Notes: generated by a model from the letters alone, not told the origin. DNA of 33,861 bases from Micrococcaceae bacterium (GCA_030452125.1 JAKDMV010000023.1:1-33861), one strand, 5' to 3'. Shown: positions 23,512 through 31,114, counted from the first letter of the stretch. A program made the numbers and translations.

Positions 23512-24834
23512 ATGAGCGCACACACCACCGACACGGCACCACGCCAACTGCATTTCAACGCCTTCCTCAACGCCTGCGGGCACCACCAGGCCGCCTGGCG
23601 CCACCCGGGCTCAGCGGTCGAACAGCTGGGGGACATCGACCACTACGAACGCCTGGCCCAAACCGCCGAACGTGGCCTGTTCGACGCGGTGTTCTTCGCC
23701 GATGGGCATTCGGCAGGGAATCCGTCAGTGGGTCCACGGTGGTTCTTCGAACCGTTGACGGTCCTGGCCGCCATGGCACGGAACACCAGCCGCATCGGGC
23801 TGATCTCCACCGTCTCCACCACCTTCTACACCCCGTACCACGCGGCACGGATGCTCGCGTCGCTGGACCACATCAGCGCCGGGCGCATCGGGTGGAACGT
23901 GGTGACCTCGATGTTCGACGCCGAGGCACGCAACCACTCAATGGATGCCATGCCGGCCAGCCCCGAGCGTTATGCCCGGGCGGCCGAGTTCATCGACGTC
24001 GCGCTGGGACTATGGGATTCCTGGGCCGACGACGCCGTGTTGGCCGACAGGGAAGGGCTTTTCGCCGATCCCGAGAAAGTCAGACCCATCAACCACGACG
24101 GCGAGCATTTCAGCGTCGACGGGCCGCTGAACGTGCCCCGGGGCCCGCAGGGCCGGCCGGTCCTGTTCCAGGCGGGGGCCTCCGAGTCCGGCCGCCAGCT
24201 GGCGGCACGCCATGCCGAGGGCATCTATGCGGTGGCCTACGATCTGGCCAGTGGACAGGACTACTACGCGGACCTGAAGCGGCGCATTGCCGCCGAAGGC
24301 AGGGACCCGTCCAAGGTCGCGATCATGCCCGGCCTGGTCACCTTCCTGGGGTCCACCGAGGCCGAGGCGCTGGCCGGGCAGGCCGAGGTGGACGCCCTGC
24401 TGCCCACCGAACAGTCGCTGGCCCAGCTGGGGATGTTCATCGGGCAGGATTGCCGCGACTGGGACCTCGACGCACCGGTTCCGACCCTGCCACCGGCGAG
24501 TGAATTCACCGGCCCGCAGGGCAGGTACGCCACGATCCTGCGCATCGTGGAGGCCGAACGTCCCACGGTGCGGCAACTGCTGGGCCGGTTGGCCGCAGGA
24601 GGCGGCCATTGCACGATGGTGGGGACCCCGGAGCAGGTGGCCGACTCCATCGAACGTTGGTTCGTTTCGGGGGCCGCCGATGGCTTCAACCTGATGCCGC
24701 CGATGCTGCCTGACTCCCTGGAGGAGTTCGTGGACCGGGTGGTGCCGGTGTTGCAACGTCGGGGGCTCTACCGCACCGAATACTCGACCGACACCCTGCG
24801 CGGGCATCTGGGGCTGGAGCGGCCGGTGGCCTAA
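23512..24834 (+). CDS. LLM-class flavin monooxygenase (NtaA/SnaA/DszA type)
   Basis: A flavin-dependent monooxygenase of the nitrilotriacetate/DszA-like subgroup, 440 residues. The N-terminal region is LHFNAFLNACGHHQAAWRHP, followed by FDAVFFADG, MLASLDHISAGRIGWNVVTS and later RPVLFQAGASESGRQLAARHAEG, typical of this subgroup. Members use FMNH2 supplied by a separate reductase to oxygenate or cleave C-N or C-S substrates. No flavin reductase gene lies beside it. It starts 2 bp after the SDR stop, so both are on one riboswitch-led transcript. A function in thiamine or thiazole/pyrimidine salvage is inferred from control alone. Confidence 0.88.
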   Translation: MSAHTTDTAPRQLHFNAFLNACGHHQAAWRHPGSAVEQLGDIDHYERLAQTAERGLFDAVFFADGHSAGNPSVGPRWFFEPLTVLAAMARNTSRIGLISTVSTTFYTPYHAARMLASLDHISAGRIGWNVVTSMFDAEARNHSMDAMPASPERYARAAEFIDVALGLWDSWADDAVLADREGLFADPEKVRPINHDGEHFSVDGPLNVPRGPQGRPVLFQAGASESGRQLAARHAEGIYAVAYDLASGQDYYADLKRRIAAEGRDPSKVAIMPGLVTFLGSTEAEALAGQAEVDALLPTEQSLAQLGMFIGQDCRDWDLDAPVPTLPPASEFTGPQGRYATILRIVEAERPTVRQLLGRLAAGGGHCTMVGTPEQVADSIERWFVSGAADGFNLMPPMLPDSLEEFVDRVVPVLQRRGLYRTEYSTDTLRGHLGLERPVA

Positions 24835-24847
24835 GCCGCCACCGGCC
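24821..24847. terminator. Bidirectional terminator hairpin between LLM and Lrp genes
   Basis: A perfect 10-bp dyad, GGCCGGTGGC (24821-24830) and GCCACCGGCC (24838-24847), has a 7-nt loop that contains the LLM stop codon (TAA 24832-24834). It lies between converging genes. No T-tract. Confidence 0.6.
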
Positions 24848-24856
24848 CCTCAGGGC

Positions 24857-25330
24857 TCAGCCCCGTTGGGCGGCGGCGCGGGCCAACGGCAGCATGCGTA
24901 GGGCGATGGGCGAGTTCAGCACCACCAGCGAGGAACTGCGCAGCACGGTCCGGGTGGCAATGATCGCGTCCAGGACCCGTTGCAGGTCGTCGTTGGACGT
25001 GGCCACGATGGTGGCCATCAGGTCGGACTCGCCCGAGACGGTCTGGAGTTCGAGCACCTCGGGGACCTCGGACAGGGCGGCGGCCACACCGTCGTGACCG
25101 GCATCCTGGTGGATCACCAGGGAACAGTAGGCGCGCACCGGGTATCCGAGCCCCTCGGCCGAAAGGTGCGGTCCCCAGCCGGTGACCACCTCTTCACGGG
25201 TGAGCTTATCCAGCCGCGACTGCACCGTGGCCCGGGCGACCCCCAGGGTCCGGGAGGCCTCCAGGACCGACATCCGTGGGTCCGAGGAGAACTCCTCCAG
25301 GATCCTGGCGTCCAATTCGTCGATCTTCAC
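24857..25330 (-). CDS. Lrp/AsnC-family transcriptional regulator
   Basis: A regulator of amino-acid metabolism type, 157 residues. The N-terminal helix-turn-helix is IDELDARILEEFSSDPRMSVLEASRTLGVARATVQSRLDKL (about 3-43) and the C-terminal ligand-binding RAM domain is about 65-140. Start GTG 25330 has GGAGGGG upstream on the minus strand. It is divergent from the 2-oxo acid dehydrogenase operon and shares a 156-bp intergenic region with several palindromes, so it probably controls that operon in response to an amino acid or a derived oxo acid. This is inference from layout, as in many Lrp/bkd pairs. Confidence 0.92.
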   Translation of the reverse strand: MKIDELDARILEEFSSDPRMSVLEASRTLGVARATVQSRLDKLTREEVVTGWGPHLSAEGLGYPVRAYCSLVIHQDAGHDGVAAALSEVPEVLELQTVSGESDLMATIVATSNDDLQRVLDAIIATRTVLRSSSLVVLNSPIALRMLPLARAAAQRG

Positions 25331-25351
25331 TAACCCCTCCTAGCTATACAA

Positions 25352-25407
25352 TGTGCACAGTTGATCATTCTTAACTATAGACACTCTGCGCAGATTGTTG
25401 GTCCAAC
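25352..25407. promoter_or_regulatory. Cluster of palindromes in the Lrp/E1-alpha intergenic region
   Basis: Three perfect dyads: TGTGCACA (25352-25359), TCTGCGCAGA (25385-25394) and GTTGGTCCAAC (25397-25407). Candidate operators for the divergent Lrp-type regulator; which, if any, is bound is unknown. The centres of the first two are 34 bp apart. Confidence 0.4.
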
Positions 25408-25486
25408 CATCGGCGTATTGCGCATGAACTTCCGGGTCATTACGGTCGGAGCAAGTCCACCGAACCACACCCCCAGGGAGTCGAAC

Positions 25487-26518
25487 ATGACCGATGCACC
25501 CCGGCTTGAGCCGCACGCCGACGAGCTCGGCACCGATGAACTACTGAAGCTGTATTCCCTGATGGTGCGCACGCGGCAGCTCGATGTCGCCGCCATCGCC
25601 TGGCAGCGACAGGGCATCCTGCCCGGTTACGCCCCGGAACTGGGCCAGGAAGCAGCCCAGGTGGGCAGCGCCTACGCGCTGGACTTCGCCCGCGACTTCG
25701 CCTTCCCCACCTACCGCGAAATGGGCGTCGCCCTGGCCGCCGGGGTCGACATGGTCGAGTACATGTCCACCCATAAGGCCTCCTGGCATGGTGGCCTGTG
25801 GAACCCCGCCGAAACCCATGTGGCACCCATCCAGGCCGTCGTCGCCGGTTCGGTGCTGCACGCCGTGGGCTGGGCCCACGGACAGACCGTCGATGGCACC
25901 GGCAACGTCGCGCTCACCTACTTCGGTGATGGCGCCAGTTCGCAGGGCGACGTCCACGAGGCCATGAACTTCGCCTCGGTCTACAAGGCCCCGGTGGTCT
26001 TCTTCACGCAGAACAACGGCTGGGCCATCTCGGTTCCCACCGAACGCCAGGTCGCCGGCGGCTCCGTTGCCGCGCGCGGGGCCGGCTACGCGATCCCCTC
26101 GATCCAGGTCGACGGCAACGACGTCGTCGCCGTGGTCCGCGCCGTACGTGCCGCCGTCGAACACGGCAGGGCAGGCAACGGTCCGGCCATGGTGGAGGCC
26201 ATGACCTACCGCCGCGGACCGCACTCCACCTCCGATGACCCGGGCCGTTACCGCAGCCTGGACGATGAACGTCGTGACGGCGGCGAGGACCCGCTGAACC
26301 GCCTCGAAGCGACCCTGCGTGAAGCAGGCGCCCTCGATGACGCGACGGTAGCCGACATCAGCGAGCAGGCCGGCGAATTCGTCGAGCAGGTCCGCCTCGG
26401 AGTCGACGCTCTCGACGCCCGCCCGGGCACGGAGATGTTCGACTTCGTCTTCCAGGAACCCACCGAAGCACTAGCAGCCCAGGCCGCGAACTGGCGAGAG
26501 GAATCCGAACATGTCTAA
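25487..26518 (+). CDS. 2-oxo acid dehydrogenase E1 component, alpha subunit (branched-chain type)
   Basis: The TPP-dependent decarboxylase half of a 2-oxo acid dehydrogenase complex, 343 residues. The TPP/Mg motif runs from GDG at 147-149 (FGDGASSQGD) to NN at 176-177, and HSTSDDPGRYR near residue 245 is typical of branched-chain E1 alpha. I chose ATG 25487, with AGGGAG upstream; the longer frame runs back into the Lrp intergenic region. Its stop overlaps the next start by 8 bp (ATGTCTAA). The branched-chain assignment is by motif; acetoin-type or aromatic 2-oxo acid substrates cannot be excluded. Confidence 0.9.
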   Translation: MTDAPRLEPHADELGTDELLKLYSLMVRTRQLDVAAIAWQRQGILPGYAPELGQEAAQVGSAYALDFARDFAFPTYREMGVALAAGVDMVEYMSTHKASWHGGLWNPAETHVAPIQAVVAGSVLHAVGWAHGQTVDGTGNVALTYFGDGASSQGDVHEAMNFASVYKAPVVFFTQNNGWAISVPTERQVAGGSVAARGAGYAIPSIQVDGNDVVAVVRAVRAAVEHGRAGNGPAMVEAMTYRRGPHSTSDDPGRYRSLDDERRDGGEDPLNRLEATLREAGALDDATVADISEQAGEFVEQVRLGVDALDARPGTEMFDFVFQEPTEALAAQAANWREESEHV

Positions 26519-27542
26519 CCCGGCCACCGCAACCGTGCAGGAGCGTCCGATGGAGAACACCGTCGTCGAAATGTCCATGCAAAAGGCCCTGAACCGCGGC
26601 CTGGACGAACTATTGACCGAAGACCCGCGCTCGATGATCTTCGGCGAGGACGTCGGCGGCCTCGGCGGCGTCTTCCGCATCACCGACGGGCTGCAGGCCA
26701 AACACGGCAGCACCCGCGTCTATGACACCCCGCTGGCCGAATCCGGCATCCTGGGCATGTCCATCGGGCTGGCCATGGCCGGCTGGCATCCGATCCCCGA
26801 AGTACAGTTCGACGGTTTCGCCTACCCGGCGATCAACCAGATCGTCTGCCAGCTGGGCCGGATGAACTACCGTTCCCGCGGGACGTTGCCGATGCCGGTG
26901 ACCCTGCGCGTGCCCTCCTTCGGCGGCATCCGCGCCCCCGAAATGCATACCGAGTCCCTCGAGTCGCTCTTCGCCCACGTCCCCGGGCTCAAGGTCGTCT
27001 CCCCCTCGACCCCGCACCAGGCGTACCACCTGCTGAAGAAGTCGGTCCTCATGCCCGATCCGGTCATGTTCATGGAGCCGAAGTCCCGCTACTGGCAGAA
27101 GGGCGAGGTCGACACCGAGAACCCCGGGGACCTGGAGGGCTCGGTCATCGCCCGCGAAGGCCGCCATCTGACCCTCATTGCCTGGGGCGCCATGGTCGCC
27201 CGCTGCCTGCAGGTCGCCGAACTGGCCGAAGAGGACGGGATCAGCATCGAGGTGTTGGACCTGCGCTGGCTCAAGCCCATCGACGCCGCCGGTCTGGCCG
27301 CCTCGGTCTCCAAGACCAAACGCGCCGTCGTCGTCCATGAGGGCCCGCGGACCGCGGGGCTGGGCGCCGAAGTCGCCCAGCTGGTCTCCGAGTCCTGCTT
27401 CGGGGTGCTCAAGGCACCCGTTGAGCGGGTGACCGGTTTCGACGTACCGTATCCCTCAGGTGACCTGGAGGACGAGTACATCCCCAACATCGACCGCATC
27501 CTGTTCGGCATTCAACGAGTATTGGAGTACCGCCGTGGCTGA
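26511..27542 (+). CDS. 2-oxo acid dehydrogenase E1 component, beta subunit (branched-chain type)
   Basis: Pyridine-binding half of the E1 tetramer, 343 residues. Typical motifs are IFGEDVGGLGGVFRITDGL, YDTPLAESGILGMSIGLAMAG, PEVQFDGFAYPAINQI and, in the transketolase C-terminal domain, LEVLDLRWLKPID and VVVHEGPRTAGLGAEVAQLV. The GGVFR and QFDGFAYPA segments point to BkdB rather than AcoB. Start ATG 26511 overlaps the E1 alpha stop by 8 bp with GAGAGGAA upstream; its own stop overlaps the next GTG by 8 bp (GTGGCTGA). Both overlaps suggest tightly coupled translation of a stoichiometric complex. Confidence 0.92.
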   Translation: MSNPATATVQERPMENTVVEMSMQKALNRGLDELLTEDPRSMIFGEDVGGLGGVFRITDGLQAKHGSTRVYDTPLAESGILGMSIGLAMAGWHPIPEVQFDGFAYPAINQIVCQLGRMNYRSRGTLPMPVTLRVPSFGGIRAPEMHTESLESLFAHVPGLKVVSPSTPHQAYHLLKKSVLMPDPVMFMEPKSRYWQKGEVDTENPGDLEGSVIAREGRHLTLIAWGAMVARCLQVAELAEEDGISIEVLDLRWLKPIDAAGLAASVSKTKRAVVVHEGPRTAGLGAEVAQLVSESCFGVLKAPVERVTGFDVPYPSGDLEDEYIPNIDRILFGIQRVLEYRRG

Positions 27543-27864
27543 AATTTCCTTCCCGCTGCCCGATCTGGGTGAAGGCCTCATCGACGCGACCGTGCTCGAA
27601 TGGCTGGTGGCCGTCGGCGACCAGGTCGAGCGCAACCAGCCGCTCGTCGAGGTCGAAACGACCAAGAGCTCGCTGGAGCTGCCGTCCCCGCAGGCCGGCA
27701 AGGTGCTGCGCATCCACGGCGAGCCCGGCGACACGATCAACGTCGGCGAGGACCTGATCGTCTTCGAGGTCCCCGACGACACCGCAGGCATCGTGGGCAC
27801 CGTACCCAAGGAAGCCGCCCCGAAGCGCCGGGTGCGTCTGAGCGCCAACCTGGACGAGGACTGA
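27535..27864 (+). CDS. Free-standing lipoyl-domain protein (E2-like)
   Basis: A 109-residue protein consisting only of a lipoyl domain (about 3-80) and a short basic tail. The lipoylation site is Lys44 in VEVETTKSSLEL, and ISFPLPDLGEGL at the start is as in E2 proteins. The peripheral-subunit-binding domain and the catalytic acyltransferase core of a normal E2 are absent. GTG 27535 has GGAG 7 nt upstream and overlaps the E1 beta stop by 8 bp. The following gene is an alpha/beta hydrolase; lipoyl plus hydrolase is the domain pair of AcoC-type E2 proteins, so the two genes may be a split version. It probably carries the acyl group from E1. Confidence 0.85.
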   Translation: MAEISFPLPDLGEGLIDATVLEWLVAVGDQVERNQPLVEVETTKSSLELPSPQAGKVLRIHGEPGDTINVGEDLIVFEVPDDTAGIVGTVPKEAAPKRRVRLSANLDED

Positions 27865-27866
27865 TC

Positions 27867-28730
27867 GTGGCCCCGGTCGAAAACACCGGCGCGGACCGGC
27901 CGGCCACCGCACATCATGAGGCGGAACACCGGGTGGAGGGCACCGAGAATTCCCTGGCCGTGCGGATCTTCTCCGCCGGGGACGACTCGGCCTCCCGCCC
28001 GGTCCTGCTCATCCACGGATTCGCCTCCTCCACCGAACTGAACTGGGTCGCCACCGGGTGGATCACCGCCCTGAACGACGCCGGTCGCAAGGTCATTGCC
28101 GTGGATCTGCCGGGTCACGGGCTCAGCCCCGCCCCGGATGACCTCGATGCCTACACCCCCAGCCGGATCCGTGCGGAGCTCCTGCAGATCCTGCAGGACC
28201 AGCACGTCAGGCCGTTGGCCGACGGGGATCCAGCCTCGGGGGTGGACGTGTTGGGCTACTCGCTGGGCTCACGTCTGGCCTGGGAGTTCGCCGGGACCCA
28301 GGACCAACTGGTGCGCCGGGTGGTGCTCGGCGGGCCGGCCAGCAACGACCCGTTGGCGACCTTCGACCTCGACGCGGCCCGGGAGCACCTCGCCGGCGGT
28401 TCCGAGATCGGGGACCCCACGACGGCGGAGCTGGTGCGCATGGCCCAGCTGGTGCCCACGAACAACATGTTCTCGATGCTGTCCCTGATCGAGGCCATCA
28501 AATCCGAGCCCTTCGACCCCGCGGAGGCCGTGCCCTCGATGCCGGTGTTGCTGGTGGCCGGCGAACGCGACGAACTGGCGGCGACCTTGCCGACGCTCGT
28601 TCAGCTGGCCCAGGAGCACCAGGGTCCCGGGGCCGAGGTCCAGGAGCTGATCCTGCCGGTGCGCACCCACGCCAATGCGGTGACCTCGCGTGCGTATAAG
28701 CAGGCGGCCGTGGAGTTCATCAACGGCTAA
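27867..28730 (+). CDS. Alpha/beta hydrolase, probable AcoC-like acyltransferase half
   Basis: A 287-residue alpha/beta-hydrolase-fold protein. The oxyanion region is LLIHGFASSTELNW, the nucleophile elbow Gly-Tyr-Ser-Leu-Gly (VLGYSLGSRLAWEF), the acid probably Asp in VAGERDELA and the base His in RTHANAVTS. GTG 27867 starts 2 bp after the lipoyl-protein stop, with GAGGA upstream. In acetoin-cleaving AcoC proteins an N-terminal lipoyl domain precedes such a hydrolase fold; here the two are separate. A role as acyl transferase or thioesterase of the E1 complex is inferred; an unrelated esterase is the alternative. Confidence 0.8.
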   Translation: MAPVENTGADRPATAHHEAEHRVEGTENSLAVRIFSAGDDSASRPVLLIHGFASSTELNWVATGWITALNDAGRKVIAVDLPGHGLSPAPDDLDAYTPSRIRAELLQILQDQHVRPLADGDPASGVDVLGYSLGSRLAWEFAGTQDQLVRRVVLGGPASNDPLATFDLDAAREHLAGGSEIGDPTTAELVRMAQLVPTNNMFSMLSLIEAIKSEPFDPAEAVPSMPVLLVAGERDELAATLPTLVQLAQEHQGPGAEVQELILPVRTHANAVTSRAYKQAAVEFING

Positions 28731-28750
28731 CGCCCCACCCCTGAAGGACA

Positions 28751-28781
28751 GCAAGGCCGCCCGGCTACCGGGCGGCCTTGC
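28751..28781 (+). terminator. Terminator after the 2-oxo acid dehydrogenase operon
   Basis: A perfect 14-bp stem (GCAAGGCCGCCCGG 28751-28764, CCGGGCGGCCTTGC 28768-28781) with a CTA loop. No T-tract follows, as is common in actinobacteria. Confidence 0.8.
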
Positions 28782-28819
28782 GCCGTCTCCAACAGGTTCA
28801 TTCCACACCCCTGATCCCC

Positions 28820-28862
28820 TTGACGTGATGTGGTCCACAGGGCATGATAGATCGTATACGAT
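28820..28862 (+). promoter_or_regulatory. Promoter and operator of the HPC operon
   Basis: TTGACG (28820-28825) and CATGAT (28843-28848) are 17 bp apart. A perfect 12-bp palindrome ATCGTATACGAT (28851-28862) covers the predicted start, fitting a GntR/FadR-type operator for the regulator in this operon. A second dyad, TGTGGTCCACA (28829-28839), lies in the -35/-10 spacer. Confidence 0.65.
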
Positions 28863-28884
28863 TTCGTACATCACAGGAGGAACC

Positions 28885-30444
28885 GTGGCGTTGGAGCAGA
28901 ATCCCGAAGTAGACACCGGCGAGCAGGGCGCAGTTCGGACCGTACCGGTCGACGAGTCCATGATCGACGCCGTCGGGAAGGTGCTGGCCGTCCATCTGAG
29001 CTACGCCTCGCGGGCCGCCCAGCGCGGGCGCACCCCGGAGCATCCCTCCTACTTCATGAAGGCCGCCTCCTCGCTGTCGGTCTCCGGAACACCCGTCGAA
29101 CGGCCCGCGGGCACCGAGGCCCTGGCCTTCGAAGGCGAGATCGCCCTGGTCATCGGCACCACGGCCCGCCGGGTCTCCCCCGATCAGGCCTGGGCCCACG
29201 TCGGCGGGGTCACCGCCTCCAACGACCTGGGCGTCTACGACATGAAGTACGCCGATAAGGGCTCCAACGTCCGCTCCAAATCGGGCGACGGCTTCACCCC
29301 CATGGGCCCGGCCATGCTGCCGGCCGCCTCCATCGACCCGGCGAAGCTGCGGATCCGCACCTGGGTCAACCAGGAGCTGGTCCAGGACGACACGACCGCC
29401 GGGCTGATCTTCGACTTCGCCCGCATCGTCGCCGACCTCTCCCAGCTGATGACCCTGGAACCCGGGGACGTCATCCTCACCGGCACCCCGGCCGGCTCTT
29501 CGGTCATCGTCCCCGGGGACACCGTCGAGGTCGAGGTCGACGACCCGGCCTCGGGGCTGAGCACCGGCCGGCTGACCACCCCGGTCATCCAGGGCACGGC
29601 GGCAATGGGCAGCTTCGGGAACCAGCCCCGGCTCTCCGAAACGGATCTGATCGACGCCTACGGCTCCCGCGAGGCCGCCTCCGCGGCCGGCGCCCTCTCC
29701 CCGGCCGCCGGCTCCGCCGTCGTCCTCACCGAGGATCTGAAGGCGAAGCTGAACGCGGTGGCCACCGCGACGATCTCGGCCACCTTGCGCAAGCACGGAC
29801 TGAACAACGTCTCGATCGACGGCCTGCACCCGACCAAGACCGGACACAAGGTCATCGGCACCGCCCGGACCCTGCGCTTCGTCCCCAACCGCGAGGACCT
29901 CTTCAAGTCCCACGGCGGCGGTTTCAACGCCCAGAAGCGGGCGATCGATTCGGTGAACGAAGGCGAGATCCTCGTCATGGAGGCCCGCGGCGAAACCGGC
30001 TCGGGCACCCTGGGCGACATCCTGGGACTGCGCGCCCAGGTCCGTGGGGCGGCGGCCATCATCACCGACGGCGGCGTCCGCGACCTCACCGCGGTCTCCG
30101 AACTGGAGATCCCCGCCTACTACAGCGGTTCGCACCCCGCGGTGCTCGGCCGCAAGCACGTCCCATGGGACACCGACCTCACCATCGCCTGCGGCGGCAC
30201 CACCGTGCAGCCCGGTGACATCATCGTCGCCGACGACGACGGCATCCTGGTCATCCCCCCGGCACTGGCCGAGCAGGTCGCCGAGGAGGCGATGGAGCAG
30301 GAACGCAAGGACGAGTTCACCTTCGAACAGGTCCGCCAGGGCCACCAGGTCGAAGGCCTGTTCCCGATGAACGCCGAATGGAAGAGCACCTACGACGCCT
30401 GGCTCGCCTCCGGTGCCTCAACCGTCGGCGTCGACCCGAAGTAG
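28885..30444 (+). CDS. FAH-family isomerase/decarboxylase fused to an RraA-like aldolase domain (HPC pathway)
   Basis: A two-domain 519-residue catabolic enzyme. The N-terminal fumarylacetoacetate-hydrolase fold (about 30-245) has FEGEIALVI with the metal-binding Glu83/Glu85 and a later SNDLGVYD and LTGTPAG, as in HpaG/HpcE enzymes that decarboxylate and isomerise ring-cleavage products. The C-terminal RraA/HMG-aldolase-like domain (about 285-480) has ITDGGVRD (Arg399, Asp400) and VADDDGILVIPP. Such domains cleave or decarboxylate 4-hydroxy-2-oxo acids. GTG 28885 has AGGAGG 4 nt upstream. It is first of the HPC operon; the RraA half may stand in for a later decarboxylase or aldolase. Exact steps are inferred. 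Confidence 0.88.
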   Translation: MALEQNPEVDTGEQGAVRTVPVDESMIDAVGKVLAVHLSYASRAAQRGRTPEHPSYFMKAASSLSVSGTPVERPAGTEALAFEGEIALVIGTTARRVSPDQAWAHVGGVTASNDLGVYDMKYADKGSNVRSKSGDGFTPMGPAMLPAASIDPAKLRIRTWVNQELVQDDTTAGLIFDFARIVADLSQLMTLEPGDVILTGTPAGSSVIVPGDTVEVEVDDPASGLSTGRLTTPVIQGTAAMGSFGNQPRLSETDLIDAYGSREAASAAGALSPAAGSAVVLTEDLKAKLNAVATATISATLRKHGLNNVSIDGLHPTKTGHKVIGTARTLRFVPNREDLFKSHGGGFNAQKRAIDSVNEGEILVMEARGETGSGTLGDILGLRAQVRGAAAIITDGGVRDLTAVSELEIPAYYSGSHPAVLGRKHVPWDTDLTIACGGTTVQPGDIIVADDDGILVIPPALAEQVAEEAMEQERKDEFTFEQVRQGHQVEGLFPMNAEWKSTYDAWLASGASTVGVDPK

Positions 30445-30451
30445 GGGCCCC

Positions 30452-31114
30452 GTGATCGCCACGAGTAAATCGGAGCAGGCCTACACCCTGCTCAGCGACC
30501 GGATCGCCTCCGGTGTCCTGGTGCCGGGCTACCGCCTGGTCCTGGGGACCATCGCCGCGGAACTGGGCTGCAGCGTGGTCCCGGTCCGCGAGGCGATCCG
30601 CAAACTCGAGGCCGAGGGCCTGGTCCGTTTCGAACGCAACGTCGGGGCCACCGTCGCCTCCCTGGACACCGACCTGTATCTGCACACCATGCAGACCCTG
30701 TCGGTGATCGAGGGGGCGGCCACCGCCCTGGCCGCCCCGCTGCTGAGCAGCCAGGACCTGGCCCGGGCCCGGCAGATCAATGAGTCCCTGCGCCGGACAC
30801 TCACGGATTTCGATCCGCGCCGCTTCACCGAACTGAACAACCAGTTCCATGCGGTGCTGTACGAGAACTGCCCCAATCCGCACATCCTGGATCTGGTCCA
30901 CCGCGGCTGGGCCCGTCTGGGCGCCATGCGCTCGACGTCGTTCGGCCATATCCCGGGCCGGGCCCGTCATTCGGTGGCCGAACATGACGCCCTGCTCGAT
31001 CTGCTCGCCACCGGAGCCCCGGCCGAGCAGATCGAAAAGGCGGCCCGCGCCCACCGCACCAACACCCTCAACGCCTATCTCGAAGCCGCCGGCCAACCGC
31101 CGTCGACCCTCTGA
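30452..31114 (+). CDS. GntR-family (FCD) transcriptional regulator of the HPC operon
   Basis: A repressor-type regulator, 220 residues. An N-terminal winged helix (about 8-70: QAYTLLSDRIASGVLVPGYRL, then CSVVPVREAIRKLEAEGLVRF) is followed by an all-helical FCD ligand-binding domain (about 78-205) with NNQFHAVLYENCPNP and HDALLDLL. GTG 30452 lies 7 bp after the previous stop, with AGGGG just upstream. By position it probably binds ATCGTATACGAT at 28851-28862 and responds to an aromatic acid or pathway intermediate. Confidence 0.92.
   Translation: MIATSKSEQAYTLLSDRIASGVLVPGYRLVLGTIAAELGCSVVPVREAIRKLEAEGLVRFERNVGATVASLDTDLYLHTMQTLSVIEGAATALAAPLLSSQDLARARQINESLRRTLTDFDPRRFTELNNQFHAVLYENCPNPHILDLVHRGWARLGAMRSTSFGHIPGRARHSVAEHDALLDLLATGAPAEQIEKAARAHRTNTLNAYLEAAGQPPSTL

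Noticed and set aside
28798-30345. A 515-codon open frame on the minus strand
   Set aside because: It is antisense to the FAH-RraA gene; composition typical of a shadow frame.
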